In this document: piece by piece, positions 16,205 to 25,495 of the stretch
Layout of the letters: every line of letters begins with the position of its first letter
How positions within the stretch are numbered: position 1 is the stretch's first letter
NCBI GenBank assembly: GCA_900473415.1
Contig: UCLR01000007.1
Location: forward strand, 1-64,000
Length of the DNA stretch: 64,000 nt
Source: Hyphomicrobiales bacterium
Lineage (GTDB): Bacteria; Pseudomonadota; Alphaproteobacteria; Rhizobiales; Beijerinckiaceae
Reading direction: 5' to 3'
Program-made: the position numbers and the translations under genes
Notes under the pieces: generated by a model
Seen by the model: only the letters and a program-made list of their open reading frames with translations
What the model was told of the DNA's origin: nothing
The model's database searches: none

Positions 16205-16281
16205 TGGTCGGAGTGGCAGGATTTGAACCTGCGACCCCCTCGTCCCGAACGAGGTGCTCTACCAGGCTGAGCCACACTCCG
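16205..16281 (-). tRNA. tRNA-Pro (CGG)
   Basis: Read on the minus strand, a 7-bp acceptor stem (CGGAGTG / CACTCCG) is followed by a D arm with GCCTGGTAG. The anticodon stem CCTCG/CGAGG has loop TTCGGGA (anticodon CGG), then a T arm with GGTTCAAATCC, a discriminator A and an encoded CCA. Confidence 0.97.
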
Positions 16282-16481
16282 ATCAACTGGTGGGCGGCTT
16301 ATAGCCAGCACACGCCGGCTGTGCAACAGGCTGTTTGCAGCTTGCCGTGGATTTCTTGCCCGAATGCTCTTGCACGGGGATATCCGGCCGATAGGGGGCG
16401 CGCACGGCCCGAGTGCTGCCTTCGCCAGCTCCGAAAACGGCTTTCCCTTTCCCGATCGATGCTCTAGAAGGCGCGGCGCAT

Positions 16482-16556
<75 letters not shown>

Positions 16557-16980
16557 TCTTATTTTTCAATTTCAGTGGCTTAAGTTGTCTGGCGTCGCCG
16601 GGAGTCGCCGCTCCTGGCCACTGGACGCGCCGTGCGGACTGATCCGAGTTGGTCACGCCGGTTGCCCTGGATGATCGGAAACGCGATCGAGAATGCGGTC
16701 AGTCGTACGCGATGGACCCAGCGCAGCTTTGGATGCTGACCCGCGAAACCTTTCGCGAGCCCGCGCGCATCGGGGCCCGGGGAAGGGTCGGCTTCATTCA
16801 AGGGGACTTGTTCTGAACCTGATGGTCCGTCCGCTTGCAGCAAAGCAAGGGCCGGCGTCAATGAATCGATTCACCGCAAGCGCGCGCTGGCGGGCATGGC
16901 GACGGCCTCGATCCACGGAGAGATTGACGATCACCGCGAGATCGGCTGGGGAAGGGCGGTCGCGACTGAGCGGCTGCCTG
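16557..16980. other. Gap between tRNA-Gln and the IclR gene
   Basis: About 420 bases with no supported gene. Open frames here on both strands have atypical composition and no ribosome site. tRNA 3' flanks are common integration sites, but I see no direct repeat of the tRNA end and no integrase. Confidence 0.5.
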
Positions 16981-17799
16981 TCAGCTCGCGAGCGTGCTGA
17001 GGCTGCGCGAGGGATAGCGCAGCGCGACGTCGAAGGGGTTGAGCCGGGCGCTCAAGCCCTCCGCCTCGCTGCGTAGGATGGCGACGACATTGGGCAGCCG
17101 GTCCTCCCGCAGCCGCTCGGCCAGCGTGCCGACACTGAGTGCAGCGACGACGCGCCTGCGCGCATCGAAGACCGGGACGGCGACGCCGGCCATGCCGGGG
17201 ATGAGGCCGGTATTGAGGTTGACCCAGCCCTGCGCCTGCGCCGTCGCGATCGCACTGCGTAGGCCGGCCTCGTCGAGGAAGCCGCGGTCGAGCAGGCGGG
17301 GCATGTTGAAGCGGATCACCGCCTCGCGCTCGGCCTCCGGCAGATGGGCCAGCATGGCGAGGCTGCCCTGGCCGATGCCGAGCGGCACCTTGCCGCCGAT
17401 GTCGCCGGTGAAGGAGCGGATCGGGAACGGGCCCTCGATCCGGTCGAGGCAGACGGCGTCATAGCCGTTGCGCACCAGCAGGAAGATCGTGTCGCTGAGC
17501 GTGGCCGATAGCCTGAGCAGGACCGGCCGCGCCAGCTCGCGCAGGCCCCCGGCCTGCCCGGCGCGGGCGGCCAAGACGAAGAAGTCGAGCGCGAGCCTAT
17601 AGCGCTTGCCGCTCGCGACCTGCTCGACAAAACCCTCCGCCATCAGGTCGCGCAGCGCGCGGTGCGCCGTCGGCTGCCCGCAGCCGGCGCTGTCGGCGAT
17701 GTCCTTCAGCCGCATGCCGTCGCTGTCGCCATCGGCGAGGACGCGCAGGAGGCCGAGTGCACGGCGCAGGGAGGAAAGGGGTTCGTGTGATGCTTCCAT
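16981..17799 (-). CDS. IclR family transcriptional regulator
   Basis: A 272-residue protein. An N-terminal winged helix-turn-helix (about residues 8-70; RLKDIADSAGCGQPTAHRAL is the recognition region) precedes an IclR ligand domain (about 85-260). The ligand domain carries GKVPLGIGQGSLAMLA and the conserved GMAGVAVPVFD and ALSVG segments. It diverges from the transporter-dehydrogenase operon, so the usual IclR pattern of controlling the adjacent operon in response to its substrate is likely. The effector is unknown. Confidence 0.95.
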   Translation of the reverse strand: MEASHEPLSSLRRALGLLRVLADGDSDGMRLKDIADSAGCGQPTAHRALRDLMAEGFVEQVASGKRYRLALDFFVLAARAGQAGGLRELARPVLLRLSATLSDTIFLLVRNGYDAVCLDRIEGPFPIRSFTGDIGGKVPLGIGQGSLAMLAHLPEAEREAVIRFNMPRLLDRGFLDEAGLRSAIATAQAQGWVNLNTGLIPGMAGVAVPVFDARRRVVAALSVGTLAERLREDRLPNVVAILRSEAEGLSARLNPFDVALRYPSRSLSTLAS

Positions 17800-17972
17800 G
17801 AATCAGAATACGAGCCACCAATGCGACAAGAAAATTCCATATACCGAAATTCAGTCAATAAAAATTCTCTAATGCGGAATTCCTGATTGACGAAATTATG
17901 TCAGCTTCGCTTTCGTTTGGGGATCGCAGCCCGGCTTTCCGGTCAAGAGAAAGCCCACCCACCGAGGTGCTG
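17800..17972. promoter_or_regulatory. Divergent promoter region, candidate IclR operator
   Basis: An AT-rich 170-base region lies between the IclR gene and the transporter operon. It contains a perfect GGAATTCC palindrome at 17876-17883 and related AATTCC / GAAATT half-sites at 17832-17851. IclR operators are short palindromes with an AT-rich core, so these are candidates. Confidence 0.45.
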
Positions 17973-19022
17973 ATGGCCTTTCTGACACTGCAATCGCTGA
18001 GCAAGGCCTTCGGCGACTTCACCGCTGTCCGCGATGTCGATCTCAGTGTCGCCAAGGGAGAATTCGTCTCGCTGCTCGGCCCCTCCGGCTGCGGCAAGAC
18101 CACGACGCTGCAGATGATCGCCGGCCTCGTCGAGCCGACCAAGGGCACGATCACGCTCGACGGGCGCGACATCACGCATGAGAAGCCGAACCGCCGCGGC
18201 CTCGGCATCGTCTTCCAGAGCTATGCGCTGTTTCCGCATATGACGGTGGCGGACAACGTCGCTTTCGGCCTCGAGATGCGCAAGATCGGCAAGGCCGAGC
18301 GCGAGCGGCGGGTGAAGGAGATCCTCGGCCTCGTCCATCTCGCGCCCTTTGCCGAGCGCTATCCGCGGCAGCTCTCTGGCGGCCAGCGCCAGCGCGTCGC
18401 CATTGCGCGTGCCCTCGTCATCGAGCCGCCGGTCCTGCTGCTCGACGAGCCGCTCTCAAATCTCGACGCCAAGCTGCGCGAGGAGATGCAGTTCGAACTG
18501 CGCCGCATCCAGCGCAGCGTCGGCACCACGACGATCATGGTGACGCACGACCAGGCCGAGGCGCTCTCGATCAGCGACCGCGTCGTCGTGATGGAACAGG
18601 GGCGCATGACCCAGATCGATGCGCCCTATCGCCTGTACGAGCGCCCCGCCACGGCCTTCATCTCCTCCTTCGTCGGCAAGATGAACCGCATCGATGCGGT
18701 CTGGCGCGGCGGGCGAGCGGAGGCAGCGGGCTTGGCCCTGCCGAGCGAGGCCGCGAGCTTGTCGGAAGGCGTGGCCGCGCATGTCGCGGTCCGTCCGGAG
18801 AAGATCGTACTCGGTGCGCCTGGGCAGGGGCTGTTCGACGGGACGGTGTCGAGCCGCTTCTTCCTCGGCAGCTATTGGCTGTTCAATGTCGAGACGCCGG
18901 TTGGAACCGTCATCGTCTCCCTGCCCAACCAGGGGGCCGAGCCGGTGGCGGAGGGAGCGACCGTCTCGCTGCGCTGGCAGCCGGAGAGCGCCGCGGTGAT
19001 CGCGGCGGGAGCCGCGGCATGA
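17973..19022 (+). CDS. ABC importer ATPase (PotA-like)
   Basis: A 349-residue ATPase. It has Walker A GPSGCGKTT (about residues 37-45), a Q-loop, signature LSGGQRQRVAIARAL (near 135), Walker B VLLLDEP and the H-loop THDQAEAL. The C-terminal TOBE domain (about 285-345) is typical of polyamine/iron-type importers. ATG 17973 is chosen because GAGGTG lies about 6 bases upstream and the family N-terminus fits; the 25 codons before it look non-coding. It energises uptake with the two permeases and the binding protein encoded in the same operon. Confidence 0.95.
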   Translation: MAFLTLQSLSKAFGDFTAVRDVDLSVAKGEFVSLLGPSGCGKTTTLQMIAGLVEPTKGTITLDGRDITHEKPNRRGLGIVFQSYALFPHMTVADNVAFGLEMRKIGKAERERRVKEILGLVHLAPFAERYPRQLSGGQRQRVAIARALVIEPPVLLLDEPLSNLDAKLREEMQFELRRIQRSVGTTTIMVTHDQAEALSISDRVVVMEQGRMTQIDAPYRLYERPATAFISSFVGKMNRIDAVWRGGRAEAAGLALPSEAASLSEGVAAHVAVRPEKIVLGAPGQGLFDGTVSSRFFLGSYWLFNVETPVGTVIVSLPNQGAEPVAEGATVSLRWQPESAAVIAAGAAA

Positions 19023-19870
19023 AATCCCGCGCGCTGACGCCCTGGCTTCTGGTCTCGCCGGCGACGCTGCTGTTCCTCGGGCTGGTGGTCCTGCCGCTCA
19101 TCCTGACGGTGATCCTGTCCTTCCACGTCTATGACCACAGCACGGGCATCAAGGACGGCTTCACCGTCGCGCATTATGTCCGCGTCCTGACCGATGACTA
19201 CTACCTCACGATCTTCTGGCGCACGCTCAGGCTCGCGGCGCTGACCACGCTGATCTGCGTGCTGATCGGTGCGCCGGAAGCCTATGTGCTCTCGCGCATG
19301 GGCGATCCCTGGCGCTCGATCTTCCTGCTGGTGATCATCGGCCCGCTGTTGGTCTCAGTCGTGGTCCGCGCCTTCGGCTGGAGCATGCTGCTGGGCTCGA
19401 CGGGGCTCTTGAACCAGACGCTGCGCGCGCTCGGCCTCGATCCCGTACGGCTGCTCTACACCGAGACTGCGATCGTCATCGCGCTCGTCCATGTCATGTT
19501 GCCCTTCATGGTGATCCCGGTCTGGACCGCGCTGCAGAAGCTCGATCCCGCGGTCGAGGCCGCCGCCTGGAGCCTCGGCGCCTCGCGCTTCACGGCGCTG
19601 CGCCGGGTGGTGCTGCCGCAGGTCTCGCTCGGCATGCTCTCGGGCAGCCTGATCGTCTTCGGATTGTCGGCCAGCGCGTTCGCCATACCGGGCCTGCTCG
19701 GCGGCCGGCGTCTCAAGATGGCGGCGACGCTCGTCTACGACGAATACATGTCCGAGCTGAACTGGCCGCTTGGCGCCGCCATCGCGATCATCGTTCTCGC
19801 TGCCAACCTCGTCATCATGCTGGGCTACAACCGTCTCGTCGAGACGCGCGCCCGCCGGGCCCTGGGCTGA
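19019..19870 (+). CDS. ABC importer permease (PotB-like)
   Basis: A 283-residue inner-membrane protein with six predicted helices and the EAA loop (EAAAWSLGASRFTALRRVVLPQ) that contacts the ATPase. Its start overlaps the ATPase stop as ATGA, indicating translational coupling. Together with the next gene it forms a heterodimeric channel of the polyamine/opine importer family. A longer open frame upstream is shadow coding. Confidence 0.95.
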   Translation: MKSRALTPWLLVSPATLLFLGLVVLPLILTVILSFHVYDHSTGIKDGFTVAHYVRVLTDDYYLTIFWRTLRLAALTTLICVLIGAPEAYVLSRMGDPWRSIFLLVIIGPLLVSVVVRAFGWSMLLGSTGLLNQTLRALGLDPVRLLYTETAIVIALVHVMLPFMVIPVWTALQKLDPAVEAAAWSLGASRFTALRRVVLPQVSLGMLSGSLIVFGLSASAFAIPGLLGGRRLKMAATLVYDEYMSELNWPLGAAIAIIVLAANLVIMLGYNRLVETRARRALG

Positions 19871-19881
19871 GGGAGCGCGCC

Positions 19882-20676
19882 ATGCACAAGAACGGCCCAG
19901 TCGCTTTGATCTTCCACAGCCTCGTCGTCGCCTTCGTGCTGGCGCCGCTCGTCGTGGTCTGCCTCGTCGCCTTTACGCCCGAGAACACGCTCTCGATCCC
20001 GACCACGAGCTTCTCGCTGCGCTGGTTCGAGGCCATCTTCAGGCATCCCGACTTCGTGCCCTCCTTCTACAACAGCCTCTGGCTGGCGACGCTGGCCGCA
20101 ACGATCTCGATCCTGCTCGCCGTGCCGGCCGCTCTAGCGATCGACCGCTACCAGTTCCCGGGTCGCGACGCGCTGAACGGGCTCTTCCTCTCGCCGCTGA
20201 TCATCCCGCATCTGGTGCTGGGCGTCGCCTTCCTGCGCCTCTTCGCGCTGATCGGCGCGACGGGCTCCTTCACCTGGCTGGTTCTCACCCACGTCATCAT
20301 CGTGACGCCCTATGTGATGCGCCTCGTCATGGCGTCCTTCACCGGCATGGACCGCAGCGCCGAGCAGGCGGCGATGACGCTCGGCGCCTCGCATATGACC
20401 GTGTTCCGCCGCATCACCGCGCCGATGATCCTGCCGGGCATCACGGGCGGCTGGCTGCTCGCCTTCATCAACAGCTTCGACGAGCTGACCATGTCGATCT
20501 TCGTCACCTCGCCGCAGACGGTGACGCTGCCGGTCAGGATGTACATGTACGCGACCGAGTCGATCGATCCGATGATGGCGGCGGTCTCGGCCCTGATGAT
20601 CGCGCTGACCGCCGGCGCCATGCTGGTGATCGATCGCGCCTTCGGCCTCGACAAGATCCTGGTCGGCGAGAAGTGA
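19882..20676 (+). CDS. ABC importer permease (PotC-like)
   Basis: A 264-residue inner-membrane protein with six helices and an EAA loop (EQAAMTLGASHMTVFRRITAP). It is the partner of the preceding permease, 11 bases downstream. The C-terminus has the INSFDELTMSIF segment typical of PotC. Confidence 0.95.
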   Translation: MHKNGPVALIFHSLVVAFVLAPLVVVCLVAFTPENTLSIPTTSFSLRWFEAIFRHPDFVPSFYNSLWLATLAATISILLAVPAALAIDRYQFPGRDALNGLFLSPLIIPHLVLGVAFLRLFALIGATGSFTWLVLTHVIIVTPYVMRLVMASFTGMDRSAEQAAMTLGASHMTVFRRITAPMILPGITGGWLLAFINSFDELTMSIFVTSPQTVTLPVRMYMYATESIDPMMAAVSALMIALTAGAMLVIDRAFGLDKILVGEK

Positions 20677-20681
20677 CCGCG

Positions 20682-20987
20682 ATGTCCGAAGATCGTTTGC
20701 CGCTGTTGCGTCGCATTACCCGCAAGGAGCATGCTGCCATCGCCTTCACGCTCGACGGCGCGCCCTGCGAGGGCCGCGCCGGAGACACGCTGCTGAGCGC
20801 GATCCTGAGCCGTTCCGACAGCCTGCGCCGCACGGAGTTCAGCGGCGAGCCGCGCGCCGGCTTTTGCCAGATGGGCGCCTGCCAGGATTGCTGGGTGATG
20901 ACCGAGACGGGCGAGCGCCTGCGCGCCTGCACCACGCCGCTCCAGCCCGGCATGCGGATCGTCACCATGACGGGGAAGGCGGCATGA
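20682..20987 (+). CDS. (2Fe-2S)-binding small subunit of amino-acid/opine dehydrogenase (HcnA-like)
   Basis: A 101-residue protein with a ferredoxin-like fold. Cysteines in FCQMGACQDC (about residues 63-72) and a later RACTTP cysteine (near 84) give the C-x4-C-x2-C...C pattern of the HcnA / sarcosine oxidase alpha N-terminal Fe-S domain. It starts five bases after the permease gene. In related enzymes (hydrogen cyanide synthase, nopaline/octopine oxidase, hydroxyproline dehydrogenase) this subunit passes electrons between flavins. Confidence 0.9.
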   Translation: MSEDRLPLLRRITRKEHAAIAFTLDGAPCEGRAGDTLLSAILSRSDSLRRTEFSGEPRAGFCQMGACQDCWVMTETGERLRACTTPLQPGMRIVTMTGKAA

Positions 20988-22381
20988 GCACGCGCCCGCA
21001 ACCGCTCGTCGTCGGCGCCGGCCCGGCCGGCATCCGTGCCGCCGAGGCGCTCGTCGCCGGAGGCTTGCGCCCGCTCGTCGTCGATGAGGCGCCGGCCTGC
21101 GGCGGCCAGATCTATCGCCAGCGCCTCGTGCCGGACGGACGCTCGACCAGGGACCTCTACGGTTCCGAGGTGGGCAAGGCCGATCGGCTCCATGCGGCAT
21201 TCGCCGCGTTCGAAGGCAAGATCGACTATTGGCCTCAGGCGCTGCTCTGGAACCTGCGCGACGGGGTGGCCGACATCGTGGTCGCCGGAGCAACCCGCCG
21301 GGTTTCCTATGACGGGCTCGTTCTCGCCACCGGTGCGACCGACCGCGTGCTGCCGGTGCCGGGCTGGACGCTGCCTGGCGTCTTCACGCTCGGCGGTTCG
21401 CAGGTCGCGCTCAAGGCGCAGGGCTGCGCCATTGGCAGTCGCGTCGTCTTCGCCGGCTCCGGCCCGCTGCTCTATCTCGTCGCCTGGCAGTACATGAAGG
21501 CCGGCGTCGAGGTTGCCGCCGTGCTCGATGCGGCGCCGGCTTCCGCCAAGCTCCACCTGATCAAGGCCCTGCCGCTCGACCCTGGCATCGTGCTGCGCGG
21601 CACGCGCTTCGTCGCCGAGCTGCGCCTTCGTGGTGTCGCCATTCGCACCGGCATCGAGGGCCTGCGCTTCGAGGGCGAGGGCAGGGTGTCCGGAGTTGCC
21701 TGGCGCGAGGGTGGCCGCGAGCGGCGGCTCGCCTGCGATGGCGTCGGCTATGGGCTCGCGTTGCGATCGGAGACGCAGCTTGCCGATCTCGCCGGCTGCG
21801 CCTTCCGCTTCGACGAGCGCGACCGCGCCTGGCTGCCACTGCGCGATGCAGCCGGCCGTTCCTCAGTCGCGGGCGTCTATCTCGCCGGCGACGGCGCCGG
21901 CATCGCCGGGGCCGATGCAGCCGAGCGGGCCGGAGAACGCGTTGCGCTCGCGCTGCTCGAAGATCGCGGCCTGGCTTTCGACAAGGCGCGTGCGGCCGGG
22001 CTCGAGGCCGAGCTTGCCCGGATCGCCCGGCTGCGCGATGCGCTCGAGGCGGCCTTTCCTTTCCCGGCCCATTGGGCGGCCGCTATCGACGACGCCACGA
22101 CATTGTGCCGCTGTGAGGAGGTCACGGCCGGGACGGTTCGCGAAGCCGCCAGCCGTTTCGACATCGGCGAGATCAACCGGCTGAAGGCCGTGAGCCGCGT
22201 CGGCATGGGCCGCTGTCAGGGCCGCATGTGCGCGGCCGCCTCCGCCGAAGTCCTCGCTGCTGCGACTGGCAAGCCGATCGAGGCCGCAGGCCGGTTGCGC
22301 GCCCAGGCCCCGGTGAAGCCGATCCCGCTGGCGCTGCAGCTTGCCGCAGAGCCGGCCAAACTGCCGGAGGCTGCGGAATGA
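20984..22381 (+). CDS. FAD/NAD(P)-binding subunit of amino-acid/opine dehydrogenase (HcnB/OoxA-like)
   Basis: A 465-residue flavoprotein. It has an N-terminal dinucleotide motif (VVGAGPAGIRAAEA), a central ATGATDRVLPVPG segment and a second nucleotide-binding motif (FAGSGPLLYLVA). The C-terminal BFD-like Fe-S domain has CRCEE (about residue 375) and GRCQGRMC. Start and stop overlap the neighbouring genes as ATGA. With the small Fe-S subunit and the DAO-type subunit it should form a membrane-linked dehydrogenase for an amino acid, imino acid or opine; the sequence does not settle which. Confidence 0.93.
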   Translation: MSTRPQPLVVGAGPAGIRAAEALVAGGLRPLVVDEAPACGGQIYRQRLVPDGRSTRDLYGSEVGKADRLHAAFAAFEGKIDYWPQALLWNLRDGVADIVVAGATRRVSYDGLVLATGATDRVLPVPGWTLPGVFTLGGSQVALKAQGCAIGSRVVFAGSGPLLYLVAWQYMKAGVEVAAVLDAAPASAKLHLIKALPLDPGIVLRGTRFVAELRLRGVAIRTGIEGLRFEGEGRVSGVAWREGGRERRLACDGVGYGLALRSETQLADLAGCAFRFDERDRAWLPLRDAAGRSSVAGVYLAGDGAGIAGADAAERAGERVALALLEDRGLAFDKARAAGLEAELARIARLRDALEAAFPFPAHWAAAIDDATTLCRCEEVTAGTVREAASRFDIGEINRLKAVSRVGMGRCQGRMCAAASAEVLAAATGKPIEAAGRLRAQAPVKPIPLALQLAAEPAKLPEAAE

Positions 22382-23580
22382 GCCGGCATCTCGACGTCGA
22401 TGTCGCCGTTGTCGGGGGCGGCCTGGTTGGCTCCTCGGCCGCGCTCGCCCTGCGCAATATGGGCTTCGGTGTCGCGCTGCTCGACAAGGGCTTCTGTGGC
22501 GCGCAGGCGAGTGGCGTGAACTATGGCGGCGTGCGCCGGCAGGGCCGGCCGCTCGAGCAGCTGCCGCTTTCGCAGCGCGCCCATGCCATCTGGCCGCGCC
22601 TCAAGGGTCTGATCGGCATCGACGGCGAGTTCCTGCGCTCGGGCCATCTCAAGCTCGCCCGCAGTGAGGACGACATGGTTTCGCTCGAAGCCTATGCCGC
22701 TACGGTCGCCGATCAGGGCCTCGATCTGGAGCTCATCGGCCATAACGGTTTGCGCGAGCGCTTCCCCTGGGTCGATGGCAGCATTCTCGGCGCCTCTCTC
22801 TGCGCCGGCGACGGCCATGCCAATCCGCGCCTGGTCTCGGCGGCCTTCGCCAGTGCCGCGCGTCGCGCCGGGGCGCATGTGCTGGAGAACACAGCTGTCA
22901 CCGGGATCGCGCGCAACGGCGAAAGCTTCGCGCTGGAGGCCGGCGAAGGCGTCAGCCTCAAGGCGCGCTTCATCATCAACAGCGCCGGTGCCTGGGCCGA
23001 TCGTTTTGCCGCCGATTTCGGCGAACCGGTGCCGCTGACGCGAATTTACCCCTCGATGATCGTCACCGAGCCGGTGGCGCCGGTGATGACCGTCAATATC
23101 GGCATGGAGGGCGGCGGCATTTACGCAAGGCAAGTTGAACGAGGGAACTGCGTGGTCGGCGGCGAGCGCGCCTTGCCGCTCGACGATCCCGACTTCTCGC
23201 GCCCGCGCGGCGACGGCGTGCTCGCGATCATGAACCGCACTGCCGAGGTCTTCCCGGCGCTGCGCCACGCGCAGGCGATTCGCTTCTGGTCAGGCACCGA
23301 AGCCGCGATGCCGGACAGGAACCCGGTGATCGGCTTCAGCGACACCACGCCGGGGCTGATCCATGCCTTCGGCTTCACCGGCGCCGGCTTCCAGATTGCG
23401 CCGGGCGTGGGCGAGGTCCTGGCCGAGCTCGTCCGCGACGGCCGCACTTCAACGCCGATCGAAGCCTTCTCCATTTCCCGATTCAGCCGGCCGACGTCGC
23501 CGGCGGATCTCGACCGCACCCGCTACGGCTCGGGTGCGGGGCCTCATCCAGAGCCGCAACCCAGGGGAGCCTCAACATGA
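22378..23580 (+). CDS. DAO-type FAD oxidoreductase subunit (HcnC/OoxB-like)
   Basis: A 400-residue flavoprotein of the D-amino-acid oxidase family. It has a GxGxxG FAD motif (VVGGGLVGSSAALAL, residues about 11-25), a central INSAGAWAD segment and a C-terminal HAFGFTGAGFQIAPGVGE flavin-contact segment. In three-subunit relatives this subunit holds the substrate site. It overlaps both neighbours by ATGA. Its position between uptake genes means the imported compound is probably its substrate. Confidence 0.93.
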   Translation: MSRHLDVDVAVVGGGLVGSSAALALRNMGFGVALLDKGFCGAQASGVNYGGVRRQGRPLEQLPLSQRAHAIWPRLKGLIGIDGEFLRSGHLKLARSEDDMVSLEAYAATVADQGLDLELIGHNGLRERFPWVDGSILGASLCAGDGHANPRLVSAAFASAARRAGAHVLENTAVTGIARNGESFALEAGEGVSLKARFIINSAGAWADRFAADFGEPVPLTRIYPSMIVTEPVAPVMTVNIGMEGGGIYARQVERGNCVVGGERALPLDDPDFSRPRGDGVLAIMNRTAEVFPALRHAQAIRFWSGTEAAMPDRNPVIGFSDTTPGLIHAFGFTGAGFQIAPGVGEVLAELVRDGRTSTPIEAFSISRFSRPTSPADLDRTRYGSGAGPHPEPQPRGAST

Positions 23581-24629
23581 ACATCCATCGCAATCTTCTG
23601 GCGGGCACCGTCGCTGTTGTGGCGCTCGCCACTGCCGGCAGTGCCTTCGCCCAGAGCAAGACGCTCTATGTCGGCATGAACGGCGGCAATTTCGAGCGGA
23701 CCTTCACCCAGGCCGTTTTCCCGGAGTTCGAGAAGGCCAACGACGTCAAGATCGTCGTGGTGCCCGGCACCTCGGCCGACATCCTCGCCAAGGCGACGGC
23801 GGCCAAGGACAAGCCGCAGATGCACGTCATGTTCCTCGATGACGGCGTGATGGTCCGCGCCATCGGCGCCGGCCTCTGCCAGAAGCTGAAGGACAGCCCC
23901 GAGCTCGGCCAGGTCGACAAGGGCGCGCGCATGAAGGACGACATGGCCGTCGGCATCGACATGGGCATGACCGGCATCGCCTACAACAAGAAGATGTTCG
24001 ACGAGAAGGGCTGGGCGGCGCCGACCTCCTGGATGGATCTCGCCGACCCGAAGTTCAAGGACAAGGTGGTCTTCCAGTCTGCTTCGGCGTCTTCCTTCGG
24101 GCTGCACGCCTTCCTGATGTTCAACCGCATCCAGGGGGGCACCGAAGCCAATGTCGAGCCGGGCTTTACGAAGTTCCGCGACACCATCGGCAAGAACGTC
24201 CTCGAATTCATCCCGAGCTCGGCCAAGATCTCGGAGATGGTCCAGACCGGCGATGCCGCAATCTTCCCCCTGACGCCGACCGCCGTCGCTACGCTGAAGG
24301 AGAAGGGCATTCCGGTCGAATACGCCCAGCCGAAGGAGGGCTCGGTCGTGCTGATGGTCGCCCAGTGCGTGATCGCCAACAACTCCGAGCCTGATCTGTC
24401 GCAGAAGCTCGCGGCCTATCTGCTCTCGGCCGCGGCTCAGGAGAAGGCGCTGGCGGGCGGCAACGTCGTGCCGTCGAACCCCGGCGCGAAGGCGCAGACG
24501 CCCGAGGCCACCAAGAAGCTCGAAGACTTCCACACCAACATGAAGACCGCCATCGTGCTGGACTGGGACGCGATCAACGCCAAGCGCCCCGAGTGGAACA
24601 GCCGCTGGAACAAGATGATCGAGCGCTGA
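23577..24629 (+). CDS. ABC importer periplasmic binding protein (PotD-like)
   Basis: A 350-residue protein with a Sec signal peptide (cleavage after residue 25, AFA-QS) and a bilobed binding fold of the spermidine/putrescine/iron class. It has an N-terminal YVGMNGGNFE strand and a GIAYNKKMF hinge region. It is the last gene of the operon, coupled by ATGA to the dehydrogenase. The ligand could be a polyamine-like, opine-like or amino-acid-derived compound; the neighbouring enzyme favours the latter two. Confidence 0.93.
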   Translation: MNIHRNLLAGTVAVVALATAGSAFAQSKTLYVGMNGGNFERTFTQAVFPEFEKANDVKIVVVPGTSADILAKATAAKDKPQMHVMFLDDGVMVRAIGAGLCQKLKDSPELGQVDKGARMKDDMAVGIDMGMTGIAYNKKMFDEKGWAAPTSWMDLADPKFKDKVVFQSASASSFGLHAFLMFNRIQGGTEANVEPGFTKFRDTIGKNVLEFIPSSAKISEMVQTGDAAIFPLTPTAVATLKEKGIPVEYAQPKEGSVVLMVAQCVIANNSEPDLSQKLAAYLLSAAAQEKALAGGNVVPSNPGAKAQTPEATKKLEDFHTNMKTAIVLDWDAINAKRPEWNSRWNKMIER

Positions 24630-24653
24630 GCACCGCTTAGGCTTCAAGCTGAG

Positions 24654-24679
24654 ATGGCCGGCCCGCGAGGGCCGGCCAT
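24654..24679. terminator. Operon-end hairpin
   Basis: An 11-bp perfect stem (ATGGCCGGCCC and complement) with GCGA tetraloop lies between the convergent binding-protein and TetR genes. Only TTTCC-like sequence follows on plus. Confidence 0.75.
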
Positions 24680-24685
24680 TTCCGT

Positions 24686-25372
24686 TCAGATCTGCCCTTG
24701 GAGCGGTAGTGCGGCACCCATTCTGTCGGCAGCGCCCGCGCCGATCGCACGCTCCACGAATGCCCATAGCGATTGGGCGAAGGCTTCGGGCGCGATGCCG
24801 CGGCGCCGGTATTTCGAGCGCTTCACATACCAGTCCTGCAGCATCGGCTTGATCAGGGACGCGCTCATCTCGACATCGTCCAGCGCGAAGGCACCGCTCG
24901 CACGCCCTTCCGCGAGGATGTCGGCGAGGAGCTTTTCCGTGCGGCGTTCGCCCGCTACGGCCATCGCCCGTGCCTTCGGCGGGAAGCTCTTCGCCTGCAT
25001 ATAGGCGAAGGTGAACCAGGGCAGCATCTCCTCGGTGAGCGCCACGTGGCTCGCCAGCAGCCAGCGCAGGCGGTCCTGCGGGGCGAGTTCGGTGGGCGGA
25101 CTTCCGAGCCTCTCCTCGACGACCTCGAAGACCGTGCCGAGGACCATCAGCAGCAACGTCTCCTTGGTGTCGAAATAGGCGTAGAGCGCGCCCATGCTGA
25201 GCTCGGCATGCGCGGAGAGGTCGCGCAGGCTCATCGCGTGGAAGCCGTCGCGGTTGGCAAGCGTGAGCGTGCTGTCGAGGATGCGCGCAAGGCGCTTCGT
25301 GGCGAGCTGCGGCTTCTTCACCCGCACTGTCTCCGGGTGTCGCGCCAGGGTGCGCGCCGCGAGCGCCTCCAT
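24686..25372 (-). CDS. TetR family transcriptional regulator
   Basis: A 228-residue protein from ATG 25372. The N-terminal TetR helix-turn-helix (about residues 20-70; LSAHAELSMGALYAYFDTKETLL) is followed by a ligand/dimer domain. The frame is open to 25519, but the upstream part overlaps the operator palindrome and promoter, so the internal ATG is preferred despite a weak ribosome site. It diverges from the SDR-acyl-CoA dehydrogenase-kinase operon and probably represses it until an acyl-CoA or acid accumulates (inference from context). Confidence 0.9.
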   Translation of the reverse strand: MEALAARTLARHPETVRVKKPQLATKRLARILDSTLTLANRDGFHAMSLRDLSAHAELSMGALYAYFDTKETLLLMVLGTVFEVVEERLGSPPTELAPQDRLRWLLASHVALTEEMLPWFTFAYMQAKSFPPKARAMAVAGERRTEKLLADILAEGRASGAFALDDVEMSASLIKPMLQDWYVKRSKYRRRGIAPEAFAQSLWAFVERAIGAGAADRMGAALPLQGQI

Positions 25373-25495
25373 CGAGAGATCAAGGCGGGCGATGACGACG
25401 GTGGATGGCAGCGTGGTCTGCAAGCTCCGCCCCCTGCGGAAAGACTGATTTCGATCCGAGCCTATTGCGGCGGCCTCGTCGCGAAGTTTATAAAA

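Noticed and set aside
16557-16980. tRNA-Gln associated integration site
   Set aside because: No duplicate of the tRNA 3' end and no integrase gene seen in the window.
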